A DNA stretch of 19,476 bases from UBA8438 sp963934795 (GTDB lineage: Bacteria; Acidobacteriota; Vicinamibacteria; Vicinamibacterales; UBA8438): contig CAWWAF010000074.1 of the NCBI GenBank assembly GCA_963934795.1, positions 1-19,476 on the forward strand, given 5' to 3'. Under the pieces are notes generated by a model. That model saw only the letters and a list, made by a program, of their open reading frames with translations. It did no database searches and was not told where the DNA came from. This document shows, piece after piece, positions 1-8,090 of this stretch; position 1 is the stretch's first letter; each line of letters starts with the position of its first letter. The translations under genes were made by a program, and so were the position numbers.

Positions 1-2112
1 GTCGACGCGTTCACGACCTCGCTCGAGACGGCGCTCGATCGTGTGGCCGCGGCGACACCGAATCCGGGCCGCGTCGCCTCGCGACGACTGAACCGTGTCG
101 AGTACGTGCACGTCATTCAGGATCTGCTGGCGCTGGAGATCGACGGCGATGAGCTGTTGCCGTCGGACATGGCCGGCTTCGGGTTCGACAACAACGCTGA
201 TGTGCTGTCGATCACGCCGGGCCTGATGTCGCGGTACATCGCAGCCGCCACGAAGATCAGTCGGGCGGCGGTTGGCAGTCCGGACACGCGGCCGGTCATG
301 CAGCTCTACGAAGTGGGTTTCGAGCGCCGCGACGTGCGCGCTGGCGAGGAGCTGCCGTTTGGCACCCACGGGGGCCTCGCTGTGCGTCATCACTTTCCGC
401 TCGACGGCGAGTATCTGTTTGCCGTTCGGCTCAAGCGGAACGACACCATCGAGACGATCGACGGCATTGCGGAGAACGAGCACCAGATCGAGGTTCGCAT
501 CGACCATACGCTGGTCGAGCAATTCAGCATCGGCGGACGGTATCCCGGTCCAGACCCGGGACAGCTCATCGCGGCCCCTGAGGACGACATCGAAGGTCAG
601 CGGCTCCACGAGTATCGGATGACGGCCGACCGCGAGCTGGAAATCCGCGTGCCGGTCACGGCGGGCACCCGGCTGGTGTCGGTGGCGTTCACCGATTCGG
701 CCCCCTCTCCGCTCGCCGGGGGGCAGTTGCCCGGTGTCGACAAGTTCTTCATTTCCGGCCCCTTCGATGGTCGCGTGCCCGGCGCCACCGCGAGTCGCGA
801 ACGCATCTTGACCTGCCGTCCGAGTGGCCCTCGGGTGGAAGACGAAGAATCCTGCGCCAGGGAGATCATCGGGGCGTTGGCCCGGCGGGCCTACCGTCGG
901 CCGGTCACCACCGACGATGTCGAGCCGTTGCTTGGGATCTACCGTGAGGGCCGGGAGGGTCGCGATTTCGAGGCCGGCATCGAGCGGGCACTCGAAGCGC
1001 TGCTCTCGATGCCCCAGTTCTTGATGCGAGTCGAGCGGGAGCCGGTCGATGGCGGGCCAGGCGTCGTCTATCGGCTGAGCGATCTCGAGTTGGCCTCGCG
1101 GCTGTCGTTCTTTCTCTGGAAGAGCATTCCGGACGACGAACTGCTCGAACTGGCGGCGCGAGACGCGTTGAGCGACCCGACGACGCTGGATCGACAGGTG
1201 CGACGCATGCTCGCCGACCGGCGTGCCACGCGGTTCATGGACGACTTCGTCGGACAGTGGCTGCAGATGCGGAACATCTTCTCGCAGGACCCAGACGGCG
1301 CGCTGTTCGCCGGGTTCAACGATTCGTTGCGGAAGGCGATGGTGCGCGAGACGGAGCTGTTCTTCCGGAGCCAGGTCAGTGAGGACCGGCCGATTCAGGA
1401 CCTGCTCCGGGCCGACTACACCTTTCTGAACGAACAGCTCGCGCGCCACTACGGAGTCCAAGACCTGTATGGCAGCCATTTTCGTCGCTACGACTGGGAG
1501 GATGACCGCCGGCACGGCCTGTTGGGGCACGCCAGCCTGCTGACGGTGACCTCCTACGCAAATCGAACGTCGGTGGTGCTGCGCGGCAAGTGGGTGCTAG
1601 AAACCCTGCTGGGCGCACCTCCGCCCCCGCCTCCACCCAATGTGCCGCCGCTCGCCGAGAATGACCGCAGCCAACCGACGTCGCTCCGCGAGCGGATGGA
1701 ACAGCACCGCGCAAGCCCGGTCTGTGCGAGCTGCCACGCCCGGATGGATCCGCTTGGCTTCGCCATGGAACACTTCGACGCCATCGGGAGATGGCGCGAG
1801 CGCGACGGGGGGGCCCCGATCAACGCCACGATTACCTGGAAGGGGGACACGGTCGATAGTCCCCGTGCCTTCCGCGAAGGGTTGCTGGCTTCGGGCGACG
1901 AATTTTCGCGCACGGTGACCGAAAAATTGATGACGTACGCCCTTGGACGCGGAGTCGACTACTACGACGCACCGGTCATACGTCGCCTCGTGCGCGAGCT
2001 TGAGCGCAACGACCACCGGTGGTCGTCGCTGATTCTGGGTATCGTCACGAGCGACCCGTTCCAGATGCGCCGTGCGGCCGACGACGCGGTGGCGGCGACG
2101 GCACAACAATAG
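1..2112 (+). CDS. DUF1592-family multidomain protein with c-type heme motif (5' partial)
   Basis: The frame is open from base 1, and the residues before the first in-frame start (GTG at 43) still look like this family, so the true start lies upstream. Counting residues from base 43, the usual domain series is visible: DUF1587 (about 13-75, motif RRLNRVEY), a linker possibly forming a carbohydrate-binding-like beta domain (about 85-245), DUF1595 (about 270-330), DUF1592 (about 345-470), DUF1588 (about 490-590) and DUF1585 (about 620-685). DUF1588 carries the polyproline segment and a CASCH motif at 561-565 followed by RMDPLGFA, a probable covalent heme c site. The family is common in Planctomycetes, Verrucomicrobia and Acidobacteria, is exported, and has no established reaction. 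It is nearly always followed by a DUF1552 gene, as here (42 bp gap). An N-terminal cytochrome c domain may lie outside the window. Confidence 0.93.
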   Translation, partial: VDAFTTSLETALDRVAAATPNPGRVASRRLNRVEYVHVIQDLLALEIDGDELLPSDMAGFGFDNNADVLSITPGLMSRYIAAATKISRAAVGSPDTRPVMQLYEVGFERRDVRAGEELPFGTHGGLAVRHHFPLDGEYLFAVRLKRNDTIETIDGIAENEHQIEVRIDHTLVEQFSIGGRYPGPDPGQLIAAPEDDIEGQRLHEYRMTADRELEIRVPVTAGTRLVSVAFTDSAPSPLAGGQLPGVDKFFISGPFDGRVPGATASRERILTCRPSGPRVEDEESCAREIIGALARRAYRRPVTTDDVEPLLGIYREGREGRDFEAGIERALEALLSMPQFLMRVEREPVDGGPGVVYRLSDLELASRLSFFLWKSIPDDELLELAARDALSDPTTLDRQVRRMLADRRATRFMDDFVGQWLQMRNIFSQDPDGALFAGFNDSLRKAMVRETELFFRSQVSEDRPIQDLLRADYTFLNEQLARHYGVQDLYGSHFRRYDWEDDRRHGLLGHASLLTVTSYANRTSVVLRGKWVLETLLGAPPPPPPPNVPPLAENDRSQPTSLRERMEQHRASPVCASCHARMDPLGFAMEHFDAIGRWRERDGGAPINATITWKGDTVDSPRAFREGLLASGDEFSRTVTEKLMTYALGRGVDYYDAPVIRRLVRELERNDHRWSSLILGIVTSDPFQMRRAADDAVAATAQQ

Positions 2113-2154
2113 ACACGCGGCGGCGGATCTGCCGACCTGCTAGAGGCACACACG

Positions 2155-3504
2155 ATGTTTATCACCAAGATGCATCTTTCCCGGCGCACGGTGCTACGCG
2201 GCCTCGGCGCCACACTGGCTCTGCCGCTGCTCGACAGCATGGTGCCAGCGCTGACCGCGCAGAGTCGCACGGCGGCGGCCCCCGTCACCCGTTTTGGCGT
2301 CTTCTACGTGCCGAACGGCATGTCGATGCCGTACTGGTATCCGAAGACGGAGGGCCCGCTCGACGCGTTGCCCCCGACGTTGCGGTCGCTCGACGCGTTC
2401 AAAGACCGTGTCCTTATATGCGGCGGACTCGACGACGAGTCGGCGAATCTGGTCAAAGGGGGCGGTGACCACGCCCGATCGGCCGGCACGTTCTTGACCT
2501 GCGTGCCCTACAAGAGCACCAACGGGGCCGACGTCTCCAATGCCGTGTCCATGGATCAGATCGCCGCGCGTGAGCTGTCCAAGGAGACGCAGCTCGCCTC
2601 GCTCGAGTTGGGCATCGAGTCCAACGCCATGCTCGGCAATTGCGATGGCGGCGCGAGTTGCGCCTACACCAACACCATCGCCTGGCGCACGCCGACCACG
2701 CCGCTTCCGATCGAGAACGACCCGAGAGCCGTGTTCGAGCGCATGTTCGGCACGACCGGCAGCACCGACCCTGCGGCGCGGCTGGAACGTATGCGACGCG
2801 ATCGCAGCATTCTCGATCTGGTCGGCGCCGAGCTCAGTGGGTTGGAGCGTGTCGTCGGTCCTGGCGACCAGGTCAAGCTCGAGGAATATCTCGACGCGGT
2901 GCGCGACATCGAGCGGCGAATTACGATGGCCGAAGAGCAGAACACGCGCGAGCTGCCGGTCGTCGACCAGCCGGTCGGCGTTCCGAACGACTACGCCGAG
3001 CATGCCAAGCTGATGATGGATCTGCTGGCCCTGGCGTATCAGACCGATCTCACTCGTATCAGCACCTTCATGCTGGCGCGCGAGGTGAGCGGACGCGCCT
3101 ATCCGGAGATTGGCGTGTCGGACTCACACCACCCGCTGTCGCATCACCAGGACGAGTCGGCCAAGCTCGAACGGCTGCATCAGATCAACGAGTATCACCT
3201 CCAGCAGTTCGCCTACCTCGTCGCCAAGCTCGACGCGCTGCCCGACGGAGATGGGACGATGCTCGATTCCACGCTGTTTCTGTATGGCACGGGAATCAGC
3301 GATAGCAACACCCATTTCCACGACGATTTGCCGATTGCACTCGTTGGCGGGAAGAACGCTGGCGTGAAGGGTGGACGCTACATCCGGTACGCAGCGGACA
3401 CGCCGCTGGCCAATCTCCACGTCACGATTCTCGAGAAGCTGGGGGTGCCAGTGGAGGCGTTCGGTGACAGTAGCGGGCGACTCGATCGCCTCACTGGAGT
3501 GTAG
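2155..3504 (+). CDS. DUF1552 protein, Tat-exported
   Basis: The 449-residue protein starts at ATG 2155, 8 nt after AGAGG. The N-terminus carries a clear twin-arginine motif (S9-R10-R11-T-V-L-R15) followed by a hydrophobic stretch ending near residue 35, so it is probably exported folded. The rest fits DUF1552, a family distantly related to DUF1501 and to sulfatase/phosphatase-like folds. Likely ligand-bearing segments are GDHARSAG near residue 103 and the His-rich DSHHPLSHH at 323-331. DUF1552 genes usually sit directly beside DUF1592 genes, and the two products are presumed to work together at or outside the membrane. The reaction is not known. The family assignment is strong; any enzymatic role is inference. 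Confidence 0.93.
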   Translation: MFITKMHLSRRTVLRGLGATLALPLLDSMVPALTAQSRTAAAPVTRFGVFYVPNGMSMPYWYPKTEGPLDALPPTLRSLDAFKDRVLICGGLDDESANLVKGGGDHARSAGTFLTCVPYKSTNGADVSNAVSMDQIAARELSKETQLASLELGIESNAMLGNCDGGASCAYTNTIAWRTPTTPLPIENDPRAVFERMFGTTGSTDPAARLERMRRDRSILDLVGAELSGLERVVGPGDQVKLEEYLDAVRDIERRITMAEEQNTRELPVVDQPVGVPNDYAEHAKLMMDLLALAYQTDLTRISTFMLAREVSGRAYPEIGVSDSHHPLSHHQDESAKLERLHQINEYHLQQFAYLVAKLDALPDGDGTMLDSTLFLYGTGISDSNTHFHDDLPIALVGGKNAGVKGGRYIRYAADTPLANLHVTILEKLGVPVEAFGDSSGRLDRLTGV

Positions 3505-3525
3505 GTTTCCTGACGAGGTGACAGC

Positions 3526-4140
3526 ATGGATGGCGTTGCTTCCTCGGTCACAGCTCGCCCGGCTGCGTCTTTTTTACACGAGGCTGAGCCCAGGACCCCA
3601 CGCGGGCCCTCGCGGGGCCCCAAAGCTCCCCGGGCCCGCGGGCCGCGCATTGTCGCGCGCCTTCGTCTTGCCAGGCAGGCGCCTCGTCAGAAAACCGCTC
3701 TGTTAGTCGCGCTGATCTGGGGCCTGACCGGAGGGTCGCCCGCGTTGGGGCAGGACCAGGCGTATCCCATCTTTACGGCGGATCAACTGGACGCCACCAT
3801 GAAGACCTTGGGACCCAACATCGCCGGGATCCGCGCAGCCATACGGGACCAGGCCTATGCGACGGCGAAGGAGCGGGGCATCCGGTCCCGCGAGCAACTG
3901 GCGACCACGGTCACATTTTGGCGCGACCAGGAGCGGGATGACGCGGTGGCGATGCTTCGCGCCGTGACCGACCGGCTGGATGCGCTGGATGGAGCGCTCT
4001 CGACGTCTGCGGTCGACGCGTCGACGGTCGAGCGTGTCTTGACCGAAATCCAGGGCGGGTGTCAGGCTTGCCACGCTGTCTATCGTGAGCAGGACCCGGG
4101 CACGACCGACTACCGGTTGAAGCGAAGCGAGCTGCGGTAG
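3526..4140 (+). CDS. Cytochrome c'-like heme protein, start uncertain
   Basis: The 204-residue frame ends with CQACH (179-183) followed by AVYR. This is the C-terminal heme site and neighbouring basic residue expected of cytochrome c', a four-helix-bundle periplasmic heme protein of about 130 mature residues. The region after the signal-like segment (hydrophobic, about 57-76) is helical and of that length. The ATG at 3526 has GAGG 7 nt upstream, but the first 50 or so residues are Arg/Pro-rich, use codons unlike the neighbours (gtt, gct, aca, tta) and contain a GC-rich inverted repeat (3601-3609 with 3632-3640). They may not be translated. No ATG, GTG or TTG occurs in frame just before the hydrophobic segment, so a rare start (ATT 3649) or sequence damage is possible. 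It lies 21 bp after the DUF1552 gene and probably shares its transcript. Confidence 0.78.
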   Translation: MDGVASSVTARPAASFLHEAEPRTPRGPSRGPKAPRARGPRIVARLRLARQAPRQKTALLVALIWGLTGGSPALGQDQAYPIFTADQLDATMKTLGPNIAGIRAAIRDQAYATAKERGIRSREQLATTVTFWRDQERDDAVAMLRAVTDRLDALDGALSTSAVDASTVERVLTEIQGGCQACHAVYREQDPGTTDYRLKRSELR

Positions 4141-4160
4141 CAGGCAGAGCCCCCACGGAC

Positions 4161-4212
4161 GCCTTCTGCGCCAGCGGCGCGTCGCAGAAGGCAGGCATCG
4201 CGGACGCTGGCG
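4161..4212 (+). promoter_or_regulatory. Two mutually exclusive stem-loops in epoxide hydrolase leader
   Basis: A perfect 10-bp inverted repeat, GCCTTCTGCG (4161-4170) and CGCAGAAGGC (4183-4192), encloses a 12-nt loop. An overlapping segment, CGCCAGCG (4169-4176), is perfectly complementary to CGCTGGCG (4205-4212), so the two stems cannot form together. The element fills the 96-bp gap between the cytochrome c' gene and the epoxide hydrolase gene, ending 24 nt before the ATG. No T-run follows, so it is not a classical intrinsic terminator. It could act as an RNA processing or stability element, or as an attenuator-like switch. Confidence 0.4.
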
Positions 4213-4236
4213 TCGGCCCCCAATTTGAGATGAGAC

Positions 4237-5544
4237 ATGCGTGCAATGAACGAGATCGGACACCGAGCGGTTGGGTTAGCCCTGCTTGCGGCACTGGTCG
4301 GCTGTGCAGCACCAGACGAGACCGGCACGCCGGGCGGTGAGCCGGTGGCTGACCAGGTGACGCAGACGGCACCGGTGGATCCGATGGCGATCCGTCCGTT
4401 CGAGATCGCGGTGTCAGACGCCGTGCTCGAGGATCTCCAGGCGCGGCTGGCCAACACCAGGTTGCCCGATCAACTGGATGGCGCCGACTGGGACTATGGC
4501 ACCGAGTTGGGCTATTTCACGGATTTGATCGGTTACTGGCGGGACGGTTTTGACTGGCGGGAGCAGGAACGCCGGTTGAACGAATTCGACCAGTTCAAGA
4601 CGGTGCTCGACGGACTCGACACGCACTTTATTCACCAGCGCTCCCCGGAGCCGAATGCCACCCCGCTGATCATCACGCACGGTTGGCCGGGGTCCATCGC
4701 CGAGTTCACGAAGATTATCGGGCCGCTCACTGACCCGGTTGCGCATGGCGGCTCGGCCGACGATGCGTTCCACGTCGTGGCGCCGTCGATGCCAGGCTAT
4801 GGATTCTCCGACAAGCCGACCGAGCGTGGGTTCGGGCCGGAGCAAATTGCCAAAGTCGGGGCCCAACTCATGGCACGGCTGGGGTATGACCGGTACGGCA
4901 TCCAGGGTGGCGACTGGGGGGCGATCATTAGCCGTTGGCACGCGTTTAACCATCCTGAGCAGGCGATCGGTTTGCATATCAACATGTTGATTGCCGGCCC
5001 CCCGTCCGGGGTTGACGATCCCACGGAAGGTGTCCCGCCGGAGGAGCTCGAGCGGTCTCAGGCCCGGTCGTCCTTCTACAACACGGCCGAGGCCGGGTAC
5101 TCGGCCATTCAAGGGACAAAGCCGCAGACTGTCGGCTATGCCCTCAACGATTCGCCGGCTGGCCAGGCGGCCTGGATCGTCGAGAAATTCCGGGCGTGGT
5201 GCGACTGTAACGGCGACCCGGAGTCGGTGTTCACGCGCGACGAGCTGCTCACCAACATCATGCTCTACTGGGTCACCGAGACCGCAACCTCGTCGGCGCG
5301 CCTCTACTACGAAAGCCGCAATGCGCCGACGTCGCGACCGATGGGGCGGGTCGAGGTGCCAACCGGCGTCGCGGTGTTCCCCTACGAGTTGTTCATCGCG
5401 CCCCGGAAGTGGGCCGAGGCGTCGTACAACCTCACCCACTGGACCGAGATGCCACGCGGTGGACATTTCGCGGCCATGGAGCAGCCCGACCTGCTGGTCG
5501 AGGATCTCCGCACCTTCTTCCGCCCGTTACGGGCGGGTAACTGA
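4237..5544 (+). CDS. Epoxide hydrolase (EHN-type alpha/beta hydrolase), lipoprotein
   Basis: The 435-residue protein opens with a lipoprotein signal (lipobox LVGC at 20-23, Cys23 lipidated), so it is membrane-anchored outside the cytoplasm. Residues about 52-155 match the N-terminal EHN domain of microsomal/juvenile-hormone-type epoxide hydrolases (I-R-P-F-E-I-A-V-S-D opening). The alpha/beta fold follows, with the oxyanion-hole motif HGWPGS (148-153), the nucleophile elbow GGDWG (Asp226) and a C-terminal catalytic His410 in RGGHFA. The family opens epoxides to diols through an Asp ester intermediate; the substrate is unknown. A second ATG at 4246 could also serve as start, and no strong ribosome-binding site separates the two. 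The next gene starts 8 bp downstream, so co-expression is likely. Confidence 0.92.
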   Translation: MRAMNEIGHRAVGLALLAALVGCAAPDETGTPGGEPVADQVTQTAPVDPMAIRPFEIAVSDAVLEDLQARLANTRLPDQLDGADWDYGTELGYFTDLIGYWRDGFDWREQERRLNEFDQFKTVLDGLDTHFIHQRSPEPNATPLIITHGWPGSIAEFTKIIGPLTDPVAHGGSADDAFHVVAPSMPGYGFSDKPTERGFGPEQIAKVGAQLMARLGYDRYGIQGGDWGAIISRWHAFNHPEQAIGLHINMLIAGPPSGVDDPTEGVPPEELERSQARSSFYNTAEAGYSAIQGTKPQTVGYALNDSPAGQAAWIVEKFRAWCDCNGDPESVFTRDELLTNIMLYWVTETATSSARLYYESRNAPTSRPMGRVEVPTGVAVFPYELFIAPRKWAEASYNLTHWTEMPRGGHFAAMEQPDLLVEDLRTFFRPLRAGN

Positions 5545-5552
5545 CACTGACC

Positions 5553-6701
5553 ATGAGCCGCGCGTTGGTGAACCGTCCCGATTGGCGCCGCCGAGGGCTG
5601 CGGGCGCTAGTGTGCGCGGGGGTGTTGACGGTGGCGACCGGGCTGGGAGGCTGCGCCTCGGAGGGAAATGTTGAGCCGGCCATGCCGTCGGACGACGGCG
5701 CCGGTGGGTCCCTCACCGATCCGGCGTCGGTAGCGGCCGCCGCGCTGCCGGAGCCGACCTTCCACCATCTGCACATCAACGCCGTCGACCCGGCGGCGTC
5801 GCTCGCCTGGTGGAAGACGGTCTGGCCTGAGGGCGAGGTGACGGACGTGGCAGGGTTCCCCGCGTTCGCGGCGGACGGTGTCTATCATCTCTATAGCGAG
5901 GTCGCGACGCCGGCCCCCGGCGGGTTCGATGTGGACCGCCATCACGCCGTACCGCAGAGCGCGTTCTGGACCACCGGTCCCAGCACCGACGGGTTGGCCT
6001 TCTTCGAACGGCTCACTGGCCTTGACCCCACCGGGGAGCGTTTCCGGTTTCTGCCGGTCTACACCGGCCCCGATGACGCTGAGGGCGTCCTGCATTCCGG
6101 GCTGGCCCCCTACGGGGACCGGTTGCTCACCGTGGCCGAACTCGAGGCGCTCGCCGGCGCGCCGCCCGAGCGCGGCCCGAACAGTCAGGACTTCGGCTAC
6201 CTGGTAGACCCCGACGGCGTGCTGCTGGAATTCAACGGCAACGCGGACACCGAGGATCTGTTCTACGGCCACCTGCACTTCTGGCACGAGGCGCCGCTGT
6301 GCGCGGTGAACTGGTACGTTGAGCACCTGGGCGCGCGTGGCACCGTGCGCGACCTGTGCGATGTCGAGCGGGGGCCGGTGAGCTATCCCTCGTTCTTTCC
6401 GTCGGGTCAGTTACGACAACCGATCGGGACGGTCCGCGTCGCCAACACGGGGTTGATGTGGTACACCAGCCAGTGCCGCGACGGACGGTGCGGTGACGGG
6501 GGGGATGGCCCGTTGGTGCCATCGCGGGGTCAGGTGGTGGATCACATGGGGTTGAGCTACCCTGACCTGGACCCGGTGATCGCGCATCTGGAGAGGGCCG
6601 GTATCCCGATTCTCGACGGGCCGTACCCGTTCGGGGATGTGCGTGCCATTCTGATCGAAGACTTGGATGGTCTGGCGCTGGAGTTGATCGAAGCCGGATA
6701 G
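5553..6701 (+). CDS. Lipoprotein with two VOC (glyoxalase/dioxygenase-fold) domains
   Basis: The 382-residue protein carries a lipoprotein signal with lipobox LGGC (31-34). Two vicinal-oxygen-chelate modules follow. The first begins at HHLHIN (71-76) and closes with VDPDGVLLEF, whose Glu is a typical metal ligand. The second begins around GHLHFWHE, contains VDHMGLSY and closes with DLDGLALEL. Members are metal-dependent glyoxalases, extradiol dioxygenases, epimerases or fosfomycin-type enzymes, and the sequence alone does not say which. His at the start and Glu at the end of the modules suggest a functional metal site. The start at 5553 follows the epoxide hydrolase stop by 8 bp, which supports one operon. 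Export of a VOC enzyme as a lipoprotein is unusual. Confidence 0.85.
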   Translation: MSRALVNRPDWRRRGLRALVCAGVLTVATGLGGCASEGNVEPAMPSDDGAGGSLTDPASVAAAALPEPTFHHLHINAVDPAASLAWWKTVWPEGEVTDVAGFPAFAADGVYHLYSEVATPAPGGFDVDRHHAVPQSAFWTTGPSTDGLAFFERLTGLDPTGERFRFLPVYTGPDDAEGVLHSGLAPYGDRLLTVAELEALAGAPPERGPNSQDFGYLVDPDGVLLEFNGNADTEDLFYGHLHFWHEAPLCAVNWYVEHLGARGTVRDLCDVERGPVSYPSFFPSGQLRQPIGTVRVANTGLMWYTSQCRDGRCGDGGDGPLVPSRGQVVDHMGLSYPDLDPVIAHLERAGIPILDGPYPFGDVRAILIEDLDGLALELIEAG

Positions 6702-6766
6702 AAGACTGAGCCGGCCGTGTGTCGTCGCGTAAGGCTGCGCCGGGCGTCCGACCGGAGAAACAAATC

Positions 6767-7813
6767 ATGCAACCAGACCCCAACGTTTCCCGCCGCGTGT
6801 TTCTTGGTGCGATGGGCGCCATGGCCGTCGCGCCACGCTCGTTCGCGCAGGCCGGTCCCCCGATTCCGGTGACCTCGATCAACCACATGACGATCAGCGT
6901 GTCTGACCCCGCTCGGTCGCTCGAGTGGTATCAGGGCCTGTTCGGCATGCCGATCGCGGCTCGACAGGCAAACACCGTGATCCTGCGCGTTGGCGACGGC
7001 CCGCAGTTCATGGCGATTGGCGGCGGGGCCAGCGACAATCCAGGCATCAATCATCTGTGTCTCACCACCCCCAACTTCGACGACGCGCGCATCGTGCGAA
7101 TTTTGGGTGAACACGGTGTGACCTCCGCCCAAACGTCGGGTCCGATGGAGGTGCGTGTCCGCCAGCGGGGGGCGGACTTTGGCGGGGCACCCGAGGGTAC
7201 CCCAGAGCTCTATTTCGGCGATTCCGACGGCATCGTCATCCAGTTGCAGGACGACACCTATTGCGGTGGAGAGGGAGTGCTGGGTGAAACGTGCCTGGCT
7301 CGGCCCGAGCCGGCGCCGACATCTGGTCTGTTACGCATCCGCGATTACAACCATTTCACCCTGTTTGTGACCGACGGGGCGCGGTCCATCGCCCTGTATC
7401 AGGAACTGTTCGGTATGCCCGTCGACACGTATCAGGGGGCGATGCCGGTGCTTCGCATCGGCGCCGGTAAACAGTTCCTGGCCTTGGCGCCGGCAGGCCG
7501 GGGTCCGACCGGGCCGATCATTCATCATGCGTCTCTGGTGGTGGATGACTTCGATCCAGATCGAATTCAGGGTGTGCTGGAGAGCTACGGCGTGACGCCC
7601 AGGGGCGATGCGCAAGGCGCCGATGGTCCGCTGCAGTCTTACGTGACGATGCGGATGCCAAACCGTGGCGGGGCGCCCGGCGGCACGCCCGAACTGTATT
7701 TCACGGACCCCGACGGCATCTTGATTCAGCTGCAGGACGCGCGGTATTGCGGAGGCAACGGGTATCTCGGCGAGGAGTGCGGCACCACGGAGAATCCGAC
7801 GGGCCGAGTGTAA
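6767..7813 (+). CDS. Tat-exported protein with two VOC domains
   Basis: ATG 6767 is preferred over GTG 6719 because GGAGAAA (6754-6760) lies 6 nt upstream and the protein then begins with a twin-arginine signal (S-R-R-V-F-L-G). The result is 348 residues. Two homologous VOC modules are visible, about 28-178 (INHMTISVSD opening) and about 187-342 (YNHFTLFVTD opening). Each ends in E-L-Y-F-x-D-x-D-G-I-x-I-Q-L-Q-D, then a Cys pair spaced C-X9-C (Cys166/176 and Cys328/338) in Y-C-G-G-x-G-x-L-G-E-x-C. The repeat shows internal duplication. The modules are not close copies of those in the preceding lipoprotein. The metal-site Glu is replaced by Gln in both ends (IQLQD), so catalysis may differ from classic glyoxalases. 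The gap to the preceding gene is 65 bp. Confidence 0.85.
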   Translation: MQPDPNVSRRVFLGAMGAMAVAPRSFAQAGPPIPVTSINHMTISVSDPARSLEWYQGLFGMPIAARQANTVILRVGDGPQFMAIGGGASDNPGINHLCLTTPNFDDARIVRILGEHGVTSAQTSGPMEVRVRQRGADFGGAPEGTPELYFGDSDGIVIQLQDDTYCGGEGVLGETCLARPEPAPTSGLLRIRDYNHFTLFVTDGARSIALYQELFGMPVDTYQGAMPVLRIGAGKQFLALAPAGRGPTGPIIHHASLVVDDFDPDRIQGVLESYGVTPRGDAQGADGPLQSYVTMRMPNRGGAPGGTPELYFTDPDGILIQLQDARYCGGNGYLGEECGTTENPTGRV

Positions 7814-7826
7814 CGGGGACAGGGGC

Positions 7827-8090
7827 ATGGTGGACACGACGACGAGGCGGCCAGGATCGCTGTGGAAGGCCGGCGCACTGGCGGTGGTGGTGTCGGTCGT
7901 CCTCAACCACTTCCTCCAAGCCGGCGCCTTGGCACTGTTTGAGATTCCCCATGATTTTCCGCCCTTGCACGGACCGGGGCCAGTGACCTTCTTTTCGGTG
8001 ATCGGTGCGGTGACCGGCGTTGGCACATTGATGCTGATGCACGTGGTGTCGGCGGCGGCCGTCGTGTGGGCCGTGGAGCGTTGGAGCTGA
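7827..8090 (+). CDS. Small two-helix membrane protein, DUF6069-like
   Basis: The 87-residue product has two predicted membrane segments, about 14-38 and 54-80, separated by a short Pro/His-containing loop (FEIPHDFPPLHG). The pattern resembles the first half of DUF6069-type four-helix proteins, but that resemblance is weak and by eye. It begins 13 bp after the VOC gene and its TGA overlaps the ATG of the next gene (TGATG), so it is probably translated with the DUF1499 gene. No function can be given. Confidence 0.65.
   Translation: MVDTTTRRPGSLWKAGALAVVVSVVLNHFLQAGALALFEIPHDFPPLHGPGPVTFFSVIGAVTGVGTLMLMHVVSAAAVVWAVERWS

Noticed and set aside
3589..3702. Similarity between 3682-3702 and 13580-13600 (shared AAACCRCTCTGTTA with one mismatch, both near GC-rich palindromes), possibly a dispersed repeat
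   Set aside because: A match of this length with one difference is expected by chance in about 20 kb, and the flanking sequences do not align convincingly.
4414..5466. Long minus-strand frame of 350 codons opposite the epoxide hydrolase
   Set aside because: It is the mirror of a gene with strong codon bias in GC-rich DNA. The plus strand has catalytic motifs and a signal peptide, while the minus translation has none.
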